Shown here in pieces: positions 8,496 to 15,388 of a stretch of 64,000 bases of DNA. Position numbers and translations under genes: made by a program. Source of the stretch: a virus; IMG/VR virus record IMGVR_UViG_3300043446_004500, positions 62,001 to 126,000 of that record. One strand, written 5' to 3'. Every line of letters begins with the position of its first letter. The first letter of the stretch is position 1. The notes under the pieces were generated by a model, which saw nothing but the letters and a program-made list of their open reading frames with translations, was not told the DNA's origin and ran no database searches.

Positions 8496-9279
8496 GTCCT
8501 TATATAAACTCAAAGGAATTCCTCATATTTACTGGTTAAATTTAGATGCAGATACTCATCGTCGTGAGTATATGGAGTCGCAGTTTAAATACTGGGAAAT
8601 AGAAAATCATACTCGTATTTCTGGGTATGATGGAAGAGAAGATGATGTATCAAGTTATCTTAGGGGAAGAATTCCTGATAATGTCACTCAAAATGAGTTG
8701 GGATGTTGTATGTCTCATCTTAAGGCAATCAAACATTTTTATGAAAATAGTGCAGATGATTATTGTTTGATTCTTGAAGATGATGTGAATTTTGATATTG
8801 TAAAATATTGGAACTTTACTTGGACTGATTTTTTTGCCGAAGTTCCTTATGATTGGGACTGTGTACAGTTAACTACAATTTGCACTGGAGATATTCATGT
8901 TAAGTTGCATTTAAAATTTATTAATGATTTCTCTGCAGCAATCTATCTGATTACAAGACATCATGCATCTAAGATTATCAAGAACCACATTCGTGGTGAC
9001 AAATATAAACTTGATAATGGTGTGAAACCTAGGGCAGTTTCTGAAGATGTCATTTTAGAAACTGGGAAGACATATACAATCCCACTATTTTTGTATAATC
9101 TTCAAATGGGATCCGCAATTCATCCAGAACACATTGATATATTTCATAAAGCACCTCATGATGCATTGCTAAATTATTGGCAACAAATGGGTGCTCAGAT
9201 TAATATTAAGGAACATATGGATTATGATCCTTATCTTGGTCGGATAACCGAAAATTCATCCGCACAAAAACAAGCTTGA
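8482..9279 (+). CDS. GT25-family glycosyltransferase (LPS biosynthesis type)
   Basis: About 265 residues from the second in-frame ATG (8482); an earlier ATG at 8461 would lengthen it by 7 residues and deepen the overlap with the previous gene. PHIYWLNLDADTHRREYM, then ENELGCCMSHLKAI-like TQNELGCCMSHLKAI, and CLILEDDVNF form the Glyco_transf_25 signature (LxRRxxM, GcxxSHxxxw, ExD). Family members include LPS core and oligosaccharide galactosyltransferases. Last gene of the glycan operon; a promoter for the next unit overlaps its 3' end. Confidence 0.85.
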   Translation: MDKNKSLYKLKGIPHIYWLNLDADTHRREYMESQFKYWEIENHTRISGYDGREDDVSSYLRGRIPDNVTQNELGCCMSHLKAIKHFYENSADDYCLILEDDVNFDIVKYWNFTWTDFFAEVPYDWDCVQLTTICTGDIHVKLHLKFINDFSAAIYLITRHHASKIIKNHIRGDKYKLDNGVKPRAVSEDVILETGKTYTIPLFLYNLQMGSAIHPEHIDIFHKAPHDALLNYWQQMGAQINIKEHMDYDPYLGRITENSSAQKQA

Positions 9280-9309
9280 CACAATCCTAAAAAAATTGTA
9301 AGATAAATA
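9276..9309 (+). promoter_or_regulatory. Sigma70-type promoter plus late-like box for the porin
   Basis: TTGACA at 9276-9281 and TAAGAT at 9299-9304 are separated by exactly 17 bp. GATAAATAC at 9302-9309 overlaps the -10 and resembles a T4 late promoter core (TATAAATA). The -35 overlaps the stop of the GT25 gene. Start would be near 9311, giving a leader of about 68 nt before the porin. Confidence 0.75.
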
Positions 9310-9327
9310 CCGTGATGTGACGATGCC

Positions 9328-9339
9328 GCAATTAATTGC
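9328..9339. repeat. 12-bp perfect palindrome in the porin leader
   Basis: GCAATTAATTGC is a perfect palindrome about 17 bp downstream of the expected start. It could be an operator for a dimeric host or phage regulator, or a short RNA hairpin; nothing else supports either. Confidence 0.4.
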
Positions 9340-9378
9340 AAAGTTGCATAATGTCCTATAGAACAAAAACAAATTTTT

Positions 9379-10887
9379 ATGAAACTCAAACAACTGATGC
9401 TTGCACCTGTTGCTCTGGGAATGGTTGCTCCTGTTGCTGCAAGTGCGGCAGACCTTAATATTGCAGCAATCAACCAGTACTCTACTGAACAGGTCACAAG
9501 TATCAATCAACTGTCTGATGTAAAATCTACTGACTGGGCATATCAAGCACTCAGCAACCTTGTAGAGCGTTATGGTTGTGTTGCTGGTTATCCTAACGGC
9601 ACCTATGGTGGTGGTCAAGCAATGACTCGTTATGAAGCAGCAGCTCTTCTGAATGCTTGTCTCGATCGTGTAACTGAAGTTACCGACGAACTGAAGCGTC
9701 TTCAAACCGAATTTGCTGCTGAACTTGCTGTAATCCGTGGTCGTGTAGACAAACTGGAAGCACAAGTCGGCACTCTTGAGGCAACTCAATTCTCCACGAC
9801 TACCAAACTTCGTGGTGAAGCATCCTTCGTTCTTGGTGGTGTTGATAATGCCTGGACCCCTGGTACTTCCAAGAATCCTGCTAGTACGAATGTTGGTAAC
9901 ACCGCATTCAACTATGACCTCCGTATCAACCTTGATACTTCGTTCACTGGTAAAGACCTGCTTCGTACTCGTCTGCGTTCTGGTAACTTCTCTTCCCAAC
10001 CGTTTGGTTCCAGTTCTTCACTCTTTAAACTGGATAAAGCAGAGAACACTGCTGATGCAGTCAAAATTGATCGCCTGTATTACAGTTTCCCTGCCCTTAC
10101 AAAAGGTCTGACTCTGACTGCGGGTGCTCTGGTTCGTAACACCGAAATTGCGTGGGTTCCTTCCGCATACAAATCGGATGTTCTGGACTTCTTCCAACTT
10201 GCTGGTGCTCCTGGTGTCTATAACAAGGCAACTGGTTCTGGTTTTGGTATTCAGTATGTTCAACCTAATAAGAAGGGTGGATTCGTTGCTGGTGTCAACT
10301 ATGTTGCACAAAGCGGTTCTGACTCTACCAAAGGTGAGTTTAATGAAAAGGGTGCTCTGAACACTCTTGCTCAGTTTGGTTATCGTGCTCCTAACTATGG
10401 TATTGCCTTTGGTTATCGTTATGGTACAGAAGGCACCCGTGTTCGCACTTTCAATGGACTTGCTGGTGCTTCTGGTGCCCTTGCTCCTGGTCAGACCTCT
10501 AATGGTTATGCTCTGAGTGCTTACTGGCAACCTTCCAAGTCAGGTATCATTCCTTCGGTGAGTGGTGGTTATGGTTGGAACACTGTAAGTCGCAATGCCC
10601 TTAATCAGGAAACTCCTGCTGGTGCTACTAATTCGCAAACTTGGTATGCTGGTCTCCAGTGGTCTGATGTGCTTGCAAAGGGCAACTCCGCTGGTTTTGC
10701 TGTTGGTCAACCTGGCAATGCAGAAGGACTTGATAAGGATGCAACTATGTGGGAAGCATTCTACAAGTATCGTGTAAGTGATAATATCACCATCACACCT
10801 GCTGTGTTTTATGTTTCTAACAATCAGGCACTTGCTGATACTTCCTCCAACTTTGGTGGAATTATTCAGACAACCTTTAGGTTCTGA
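9379..10887 (+). CDS. Cyanobacterial-type outer-membrane porin with SLH domain
   Basis: A 502-residue protein with a signal peptide (MKLKQLMLAPVALGMVAP..AASAA), an SLH domain (residues about 45-105: LSDVKSTDWAYQAL, GCVAGYPNGTY, MTRYEAAALLNACLD), a short coiled coil (EVTDELKRLQTEFAAEL...VDKLEAQ) and a beta-barrel ending in an aromatic residue (TTFRF). This is the layout of cyanobacterial Som/OprB-type porins, anchored to peptidoglycan through SLH. Codons are richer in CTG, GGT and CGT than in the flanking glycan genes, suggesting host origin or high expression. Such porins are known beside pstS in some cyanophages; a role in nutrient uptake is inferred. Confidence 0.88.
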   Translation: MKLKQLMLAPVALGMVAPVAASAADLNIAAINQYSTEQVTSINQLSDVKSTDWAYQALSNLVERYGCVAGYPNGTYGGGQAMTRYEAAALLNACLDRVTEVTDELKRLQTEFAAELAVIRGRVDKLEAQVGTLEATQFSTTTKLRGEASFVLGGVDNAWTPGTSKNPASTNVGNTAFNYDLRINLDTSFTGKDLLRTRLRSGNFSSQPFGSSSSLFKLDKAENTADAVKIDRLYYSFPALTKGLTLTAGALVRNTEIAWVPSAYKSDVLDFFQLAGAPGVYNKATGSGFGIQYVQPNKKGGFVAGVNYVAQSGSDSTKGEFNEKGALNTLAQFGYRAPNYGIAFGYRYGTEGTRVRTFNGLAGASGALAPGQTSNGYALSAYWQPSKSGIIPSVSGGYGWNTVSRNALNQETPAGATNSQTWYAGLQWSDVLAKGNSAGFAVGQPGNAEGLDKDATMWEAFYKYRVSDNITITPAVFYVSNNQALADTSSNFGGIIQTTFRF

Positions 10888-10895
10888 TAAATATG

Positions 10896-10919
10896 GGGAG
10901 AAGTTTTTCTCCCTTTTTT
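10896..10919 (+). terminator. Rho-independent terminator after the porin
   Basis: GGGAGAA (10896-10902), loop GTTT, TTCTCCC (10907-10913), followed by six T. It begins 8 bp after the porin stop. Confidence 0.85.
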
Positions 10920-10931
10920 ACAAATAAAACA

Positions 10932-11231
10932 ATGAAAAAGATACTTTCTACTATTGCTTTAGTTTTTATTCCATCCATTGCTTATGCAGGTCCTACCCTG
11001 ACATATGGAATTAAACAAGGTGGAAGTCAAATTGCTTGCATTCAAAAAGCAGAATCTAAACTAGCACAAATTTCTGCTACCAATATTTCAAAAAATAATT
11101 CAATAAACATTTTTGGAGAATATCCAAAAACAACCATTGGGATTATGTGTAGAAATAATGGTGAAGTTCTTGTAACAGTTGCAGGAGAAGATGCATATCT
11201 TTTTAGAGATGAAATTCTAAATGCATTTTGA
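10932..11231 (+). CDS. Small secreted or periplasmic protein
   Basis: About 99 residues from ATG 10932. This start is chosen because it opens a clear signal peptide (MKKILSTIALVFIPSIAYAG) and because an upstream in-frame ATG at 10893 would place codons inside the porin terminator. The mature part contains two Cys (residues near 33 and 75), likely a disulfide in the periplasm. No family recognised. It lies between porin and pstS, so a role at the host envelope or in phosphate uptake is a guess from context. Confidence 0.7.
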   Translation: MKKILSTIALVFIPSIAYAGPTLTYGIKQGGSQIACIQKAESKLAQISATNISKNNSINIFGEYPKTTIGIMCRNNGEVLVTVAGEDAYLFRDEILNAF

Positions 11232-11253
11232 TAAGGTACTCATAGGTTGAGTT

Positions 11254-11282
11254 GAACCACTCCAACAGAGTGGTTCTTTTTT
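11254..11282 (+). terminator. Rho-independent terminator upstream of pstS
   Basis: GAACCACTC (11254-11262), loop CAACA, GAGTGGTTC (11268-11276), six T. Nine perfect base pairs. Confidence 0.9.
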
Positions 11283-11292
11283 ATGAAATCAA

Positions 11293-11325
11293 AACCTTAA
11301 CCAAATCTTAGTGGACTTTAAGGTT
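11293..11325 (+). promoter_or_regulatory. Inverted repeat / possible Pho box of pstS
   Basis: AACCTTAA (11293-11300) and TTAAGGTT (11318-11325) form a perfect 8-bp inverted repeat. CTTAACCA at 11296-11303 also matches 7 of 8 positions of the cyanobacterial Pho-box unit CTTAACCT, with a weaker CTTAGTGG 11 bp further. The element overlaps the -35 of the pstS promoter, where PhoB-type activators bind. Only one good Pho unit is visible, so this is tentative. Confidence 0.45.
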
Positions 11326-11340
11326 GTTTTCCAGTATTAT
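11312..11340 (+). promoter_or_regulatory. Promoter of pstS with weak -35
   Basis: TGGACT (11312-11317) and TATTAT (11335-11340) are 17 bp apart. The -35 matches only 4 of 6 positions, as expected for a promoter that needs an activator. Confidence 0.55.
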
Positions 11341-11364
11341 TACTTACGAAGTTATTCACTTTTT

Positions 11365-12327
11365 ATGAAACTCAAAAACTTTATTGCTGTTGGTCTGGTT
11401 GCTGCTCCTGCTGCTGCTGTTGCTGGACCTGCTCTGAATGGTGCTGGTGCCACCTTTCCTGCACCGATTTACCAACGTTGGTTCCAAGATTATGCACGAA
11501 CTTCTGGGAGTAGGATTAATTATCAGTCCGTTGGTTCTGGTGCTGGTGTTCGTCAATTCGTTGCGGGCACAGTTGACTTCGGAGCAAGTGACGAACCCAT
11601 CAAACCCGCAGAAGCAGCAAAAGTGAAACGTGGTGTCGTTCAAATCCCGATGGTCGGTGGAACGATTGCTGTTGCTTACAATAAACCTGGATGCTCTCTG
11701 AAACTGACACAGAAGCAAACTGTTGATATTTTTGCTGGACGTACTAAAGATTGGAAAGCACTTGGATGTGCTTCTGGTCCTATTCGGGTTGTGCATCGTG
11801 CTGATGCTTCTGGAACCACCTTTGCCTTCACTAACTCTCTGGAAGCATTTGGTGGTTGGACTTATGGTGTTGCCAAGTCTGTGAACTGGCCCATTGGTGT
11901 TGCCTCTAAGGGTAATGAAGGTGTTGCTGGTACAATCAAGAACACTCCTGGATCTATTGGTTATGTAACGACTGGATTTGTTCGTTCTAACAAACTCCAA
12001 GCAGCAGCAATTCAAAACAAGGCAGGTAAGTTTATTCTTCCGACTGCTTCTTCTGGTTCTGCTGCTCTGAACAGTATTACTCTTGATAGTAATCTTGCTG
12101 GTGAAAATCCAAATCCTGCAAATGTAGGTGCTTATCCTATCTCCACTCTGACTTGGATCCTTGCCTATAAGACAGGTAATGGTGAGAAGGTAGATGATAT
12201 TCGTGCTGCCATTAAGTATGCTCTGAGCACTCCAGCACAGAGTATTGCTGATGATCTGGGTTATGTCCCTTTGAGTGGTTCTGTTCTCAACAAGGCACGT
12301 ATTGCTACTGACCGTATCGGTAAGTGA
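11365..12327 (+). CDS. pstS: Phosphate-binding protein PstS
   Basis: About 320 residues from ATG 11365, chosen because it opens the signal peptide MKLKNFIAVGLVAAPAAAVAG. The mature protein has the PstS hallmarks LNGAGATFPAPIYQRWF, YQSVGSGAGVRQF, DFGASDEP and HRADASGTTFAFT, which build the phosphate pocket. PstS is the periplasmic phosphate receptor of the PstSCAB importer; cyanophages carry pstS alone and rely on the host permease. GC-richer codons like the porin. Preceded by a terminator and a possible Pho-box promoter, so phosphate control by the host PhoBR system is plausible. Confidence 0.95.
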   Translation: MKLKNFIAVGLVAAPAAAVAGPALNGAGATFPAPIYQRWFQDYARTSGSRINYQSVGSGAGVRQFVAGTVDFGASDEPIKPAEAAKVKRGVVQIPMVGGTIAVAYNKPGCSLKLTQKQTVDIFAGRTKDWKALGCASGPIRVVHRADASGTTFAFTNSLEAFGGWTYGVAKSVNWPIGVASKGNEGVAGTIKNTPGSIGYVTTGFVRSNKLQAAAIQNKAGKFILPTASSGSAALNSITLDSNLAGENPNPANVGAYPISTLTWILAYKTGNGEKVDDIRAAIKYALSTPAQSIADDLGYVPLSGSVLNKARIATDRIGK

Positions 12328-12342
12328 CGAAACTCTGACAGT

Positions 12343-12371
12343 CAGGACGGGAAACCGTCTTGACTTTTCTT
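12343..12371 (+). terminator. Terminator after pstS
   Basis: CAGGACGG (12343-12350), loop GAAA, CCGTCTTG (12355-12362) with one G-T pair, then ACTTTTCTT. The U tract is interrupted. The 3' arm contributes the -35 of the next promoter. Confidence 0.65.
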
Positions 12372-12388
12372 AACATTTCCTATATACT
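12360..12388 (+). promoter_or_regulatory. Sigma70-type promoter for the hli operon
   Basis: TTGACT (12360-12365) and TATACT (12383-12388) with 17 bp between. The -35 shares bases with the terminator arm at 12355-12362. Confidence 0.8.
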
Positions 12389-12413
12389 ATTGTTGTAAAT
12401 CGTTACAAAAGAC

Positions 12414-12608
12414 ATGACTGTTACTTCTAATGAGTACGGACAACAAAATATGTGGGCGAAAGAACCCGTAATGTACTATGAAAACTACGGAATGCTGACC
12501 CCCAACCAAGTCAAGGAGAGGACTAATGGACGCTGGGCGATGATGGGATTTGTTGCTGGTGTTATTTCTTATGCTATCACTGGCAACTTCTTCTTCGGTA
12601 TCTTCTGA
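12414..12608 (+). CDS. hli: High-light-inducible protein (Hli)
   Basis: A 64-residue protein. ERTNGRWAMMGFVAGVISY near residues 35-53 is the chlorophyll-binding ExxNGRxAMxGF helix of the Hli/ELIP family, followed by an aromatic C-terminus. Hli proteins sit in the thylakoid membrane and protect photosystems from excess light; phage copies are thought to keep photosynthesis running during infection. It is the first gene of a four-gene unit whose members overlap as ATGA, and it has its own promoter. Confidence 0.95.
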   Translation: MTVTSNEYGQQNMWAKEPVMYYENYGMLTPNQVKERTNGRWAMMGFVAGVISYAITGNFFFGIF

Positions 12609-12694
12609 TGACTGAAGCAATCTTTACCGTCACTAGTGTTGCATTTTTAGTTCTTCTGAGTTATTCTGTAGAGAAACTTTGTGAAACTTACTGA
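12608..12694 (+). CDS. 28-residue single-pass membrane peptide
   Basis: Codons run from ATG 12608 to TGA 12694 and overlap both neighbours as ATGA, which makes translation likely. About 14 hydrophobic residues (IFTVTSVAFLVLLSYSV) could form one membrane helix. It lies between two hli-linked genes, so an accessory role with Hli in the thylakoid is a guess. Confidence 0.55.
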   Translation: MTEAIFTVTSVAFLVLLSYSVEKLCETY

Positions 12695-12969
12695 TGAGTA
12701 TTAATGTTAATGAGCAAATTGAAAATGCTCTTGAAAAACTTAAATGGGAAAAAAGTGATGAAATCGTAGTTGAAATTGGTGGAGTAGCAGTAACAGGAAC
12801 TGCTACTTCTCCTACTTCAAATCCAAAATGGTCTAAACCTTTTGGTACAGTTTCATATCAAAATGATTCTTTTATTATTATTAAAAACAAATCTAGGAAT
12901 CCTGTGATTCCATCTCAACCAAATCCTGAACTTAAACAACAACATTCTTATCAAGGAGAAAACAAATGA
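12694..12969 (+). CDS. Hypothetical protein of the hli operon
   Basis: A 91-residue protein with an amphipathic N-terminal helix (NEQIENALEKLKWEKSDE) followed by a beta-rich middle (IVVEIGGVAVTGT, FGTVSYQNDSFIIIK) and a polar tail. No family recognised. Overlaps the following hli gene as ATGA, with AAGGAG just before that start. Confidence 0.65.
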   Translation: MSINVNEQIENALEKLKWEKSDEIVVEIGGVAVTGTATSPTSNPKWSKPFGTVSYQNDSFIIIKNKSRNPVIPSQPNPELKQQHSYQGENK

Positions 12970-13085
12970 ACAAAATTTTTACGGATGCTGCTGAAAAACT
13001 GAACGGTCGCGCTGCGATGATTGGATTTGTTGCTGCTGCTGGTTCTTATCTGATTACCGGTCAGATCATTCCCGGTGTCTTCTGA
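12966..13085 (+). CDS. hli: Short high-light-inducible protein (second Hli)
   Basis: A 39-residue protein from ATG 12966 with AAGGAG 8 bp upstream. AEKLNGRAAMIGFVAAAGSY is the Hli helix motif and TGQIIPGVF the typical end. It is little more than the chlorophyll-binding helix, the phage-type short form. Co-translated with the preceding gene through ATGA. Confidence 0.92.
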   Translation: MNKIFTDAAEKLNGRAAMIGFVAAAGSYLITGQIIPGVF

Positions 13086-13101
13086 TTAATAGATTATAAT
13101 T

Positions 13102-13677
13102 ATGTTTAATATTTTTAAGAAAAAGGAAGAGAAAACTGTGGAGGTTAAAATGCGTAGTGAAGGTTATCAAATTCCTCATGTTGAATTTGTGTTCCGTGAG
13201 TCTGGTGAGTTTGTAAATCATACTTCTGCTGAACTTTTTCACGGAAAACGTGTAGTTATTTTCTCTCTTCCTGGTGCATTTACTCCTACCTGTAGTGCTT
13301 ATCAACTTCCTGGATTTGAGGAAAAGTATAATGAATTCAAAGCACTTGGTATTGAAGAAATCTATTGTATCTCAGTGAATGATGGTTTTGTTATGAATGC
13401 CTGGGCACAAGATCAAAACATTCAAAACGTAAAACTGATTCCTGATGGAAATGCACACTTCACCCGTAGTATGGGTATGCTCGTTAATAAATCAAACTTT
13501 GGGTTCGGTGAGCGCAGTTGGCGTTACTCTGCTGTGGTAGACAACGGGATTATTGAAAAGATCTTTGTTGAAGAAGGTCAACGTGATAATGCTGATACGG
13601 ATCCTTACGAAGCAACAAAACCAGAATCAGTTCTGGATTATGTAAAATCTACAATTTTAGAAAAAGAACTGGTGTGA
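13102..13677 (+). CDS. Prx5-type peroxiredoxin
   Basis: A 191-residue protein. PGAFTPTCS near residues 55-63 holds the peroxidatic Cys in the PxxxTxxC motif of the Prx5 subfamily; the conserved Arg appears in GERSWRYS. Prx5 enzymes reduce peroxides with thiol donors; the glutaredoxin at 21622 could supply electrons. It follows the hli genes by 16 bp and ends at a terminator, consistent with a light-stress module (Hli plus peroxide removal). Confidence 0.88.
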   Translation: MFNIFKKKEEKTVEVKMRSEGYQIPHVEFVFRESGEFVNHTSAELFHGKRVVIFSLPGAFTPTCSAYQLPGFEEKYNEFKALGIEEIYCISVNDGFVMNAWAQDQNIQNVKLIPDGNAHFTRSMGMLVNKSNFGFGERSWRYSAVVDNGIIEKIFVEEGQRDNADTDPYEATKPESVLDYVKSTILEKELV

Positions 13678-13680
13678 TTT

Positions 13681-13707
13681 AAAGGAGGGGTAAAACTCTC
13701 CTTTTTT
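13681..13707 (+). terminator. Terminator after the peroxiredoxin
   Basis: AAAGGAG (13681-13687) pairs with CTCCTTT (13698-13704), followed by T to 13707. Confidence 0.75.
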
Positions 13708-13716
13708 AATAAATAC
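13708..13716 (+). promoter_or_regulatory. Late-like promoter box for the lysis genes
   Basis: AATAAATAC directly follows the terminator T tract, 22 bp before the peptidase start. It resembles the T4 late core TATAAATA with one change; late timing would suit lysis genes. Confidence 0.5.
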
Positions 13717-13737
13717 ATTTGCTCATGCAAAAGAGAA

Positions 13738-14439
13738 ATGCAAATAGATCTTCATAACTTTTTTAGATATTATGATGAAAAGAATCCCAAACACGTTGCG
13801 GCAGTAGAGCAACTTGAAAAGGATTTGCTCTTGAAAGCACAAGGTCTGATGCAAGATGATGCAAATTGGGTAAGAATCTATAGAACAAAACCAGAAGCAC
13901 CAAAATCAAATATTCTTGCGGTTCCATTTTACCCACAAACAGACAACTACAGGGATGCAAATAGAACCTGCAATTCTTCTTCCTGTGCAATGTGCCTTGA
14001 GTATTTTAAACCAGGAACTTTAAAAGGAGCAAAAGGCGATGATGCCTATGTTCAAAAAGTTTTTGCAATTGGTGACTCAACTGATCACTTGGTTCAAACC
14101 CGTGTGCTGGCGTCTTATGATGTTCAGTCATCTTTTAGTTACAGCCTCTCTTTTGATGATCTTGATAATGAGTTATCCAACAATAGACCTGTTGTCATTG
14201 GTATTTTACATAGGGGTCCTATATCTGCTCCTACTGGTGGGCACATGATTGTAGTTATTGGCAAAACTCCAGCAGGAGATTATGTTGTAAATGATCCTTA
14301 TGGTTCTTTAAATGATGGATATACTGGTGCGGTAATTAATGGTAAAGGTGTAATATACAAGAAATCTGAACTAGTTCGTAGATGGACTCCAGATGGTCCT
14401 AAATCTGGTTGGGGAAGAATTTTCCGAACAAAAAAGTAG
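13738..14439 (+). CDS. C39-like cysteine peptidase domain protein (0-frame of a putative frameshift fusion)
   Basis: A 233-residue protein. VPFYPQTDNYRDANRTCNSSSCAM near residues 61-84 and GGHMIVVIGKT near residue 170, followed by YVVNDPYG, give the Cys, His and Asp of the Peptidase_C39_2 (papain-like) fold. Such domains in phages may cut peptide cross-links or tails. No signal peptide is visible. The gene ends in ACA AAA AAG TAG: the slippery A-AAA-AAG lies right at the stop, and a -1 shift continues into the lysozyme frame, giving a product of about 393 residues. Confidence 0.75.
   Translation: MQIDLHNFFRYYDEKNPKHVAAVEQLEKDLLLKAQGLMQDDANWVRIYRTKPEAPKSNILAVPFYPQTDNYRDANRTCNSSSCAMCLEYFKPGTLKGAKGDDAYVQKVFAIGDSTDHLVQTRVLASYDVQSSFSYSLSFDDLDNELSNNRPVVIGILHRGPISAPTGGHMIVVIGKTPAGDYVVNDPYGSLNDGYTGAVINGKGVIYKKSELVRRWTPDGPKSGWGRIFRTKK
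14411..14436 (+). other. Putative -1 ribosomal frameshift site (SD-like stimulator plus A-AAA-AAG)
   Basis: The heptamer A-AAA-AAG (14430-14436) sits in register in the peptidase frame, directly before its TAG. GGGGAAGA at 14411-14418 lies about 11 nt upstream, like the AGGGAG stimulator before the same heptamer in E. coli dnaX. A 9-bp inverted repeat (ATCCCTCAA 14460-14468 / TTGAGGGAT 14494-14502) lies downstream, farther than usual. Shifting -1 gives GTA GAA TCA, the lysozyme frame. Confidence 0.6.
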
Positions 14440-14918
14440 AATCAACATTGCAAGGCAGTATCCCTCAATGTGGTGTTGATTTAATCAAACAATTTGAGGG
14501 ATGTCACTTGAATGCTTATCCTGATCCTTTAACTGGAGGATTGCCTATTACAATAGGGTGGGGAAGCACTAAAGATTTTGATGGATCTTTCTTTAAGATG
14601 GGAAGAAAAATAACACAACAGTATGCAGATAAACTGTTAATTTATAGTTTAAAAGTAAGATTTATTCCTTTATTAGAAAAAATACCTTATTGGAATGAAA
14701 TGAATGAAAATCAACAAGGAGCACTTATTTCTTTTGCTTATAATCTTGGTGCTAGTTTTTACGGGTCTCCCAATTTTAATAGTATAAGTAAAGTTCTTAA
14801 ATATAAGCAATGGAATAAAGTTCCTGATACTTTGTATCTTTATAGGAATCCTGGAAGTAAAGTTGAAGAAGGATTGATGAAAAGAAGAAAAACTGAGGGA
14901 CAACTTTGGATGAATTAA
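14437..14918 (+). CDS. GH24 phage lysozyme domain (-1 frame of the fusion)
   Basis: About 160 residues. LIKQFEGCHLNAYPDPLTGGLPITIGWGST holds the GH24 catalytic pattern E-8-D-5-T, and ALISFAYNLG and MKRRKTEGQLW match the C-terminal half of lambdoid and T4-type lysozymes. The enzyme cuts peptidoglycan between MurNAc and GlcNAc. No ATG opens this frame; the only early starts are TTG codons at 14409 and 14445 without a ribosome site. The frame begins at GTA 14436/14437 after a -1 shift, so it is probably made as the C-terminal part of a peptidase-lysozyme endolysin. Confidence 0.85.
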
Positions 14919-14949
14919 TCAATAGTCCAATGATGGATATATTTTTTAT

Positions 14950-15288
14950 TTACATATAAGGATGAGCAATACCTTCATTCAACATTTTTTGATTTACTGT
15001 AATTGAATCGCCTACACAATAAAGAGTACCAAGTATTCTTCCATACTTATCTTCTTTAAATGTTTCTACAATCCACTCTCCTTCACGGGAGAGTTCTTTT
15101 TTTAGATATTCTTTTGCTTGTAGACCTTTTTCTTTCTCTTCTGCATTTAAGGTTCTTGTTTCCGAAGCATTGATACCTTTTAGACGAACTCTTTGCTTAA
15201 TTGTAAGACTAAACCCCAGATCAATATCAAGATCAACGGTGTCTCCATCAATCACTCTGTTGATCTTTTTTATTTTGTACTGATACAT
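14950..15288 (-). CDS. Staphylococcal-nuclease-like (SNase) protein
   Basis: A 112-residue protein. INRVIDGDTVDLDIDLGF, RVRLKGINASET, and EDKYGRILGTLY match the SNase OB-fold; the catalytic Asp/Arg/Glu positions are represented by D in DGDT, R in VRLKGI and R in GRILG. SNases degrade DNA or RNA with Ca2+. No signal peptide is seen, so it would act inside the cell, for example on host nucleic acid. Last gene of a four-gene minus-strand unit convergent with the lysozyme. Confidence 0.85.
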   Translation of the reverse strand: MYQYKIKKINRVIDGDTVDLDIDLGFSLTIKQRVRLKGINASETRTLNAEEKEKGLQAKEYLKKELSREGEWIVETFKEDKYGRILGTLYCVGDSITVNQKMLNEGIAHPYM

Positions 15289-15388
15289 TTTCTTGATTTG
15301 CAGTGAGTAGAATTTTATAAATTGCCCAAGCAGTTCCTAATAATCCAATTCCAAGTAAAATATTTACACTCCAGACTACATCGGTCAT
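15248..15388 (-). CDS. 46-residue single-pass membrane protein
   Basis: ATG at 15388 (minus) to TGA at 15248. It overlaps the preceding gene as ATGA and runs 41 bp into the nuclease start. The segment VNILLGIGLLGTAWAIYKILL would cross the membrane once, with a polar Gln/Lys-rich tail. Unknown function; overlap on both sides supports translation. Confidence 0.55.
   Translation of the reverse strand: MTDVVWSVNILLGIGLLGTAWAIYKILLTANQENVSVQNKKDQQSD

Noticed and set aside
9256-9999. 247-residue minus-strand open frame over porin promoter and N-terminus
   Set aside because: It would run through the promoter and lacks any recognisable domain.
10018-10530. 170-residue minus-strand open frame inside the porin gene
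   Set aside because: Shadow of the GC-richer porin codons; the plus-strand protein has signal peptide, SLH domain and barrel ending.
11356-12015. 219-residue minus-strand open frame inside pstS
   Set aside because: Shadow of PstS; Ser/Thr/Asn-rich sequence without motif.
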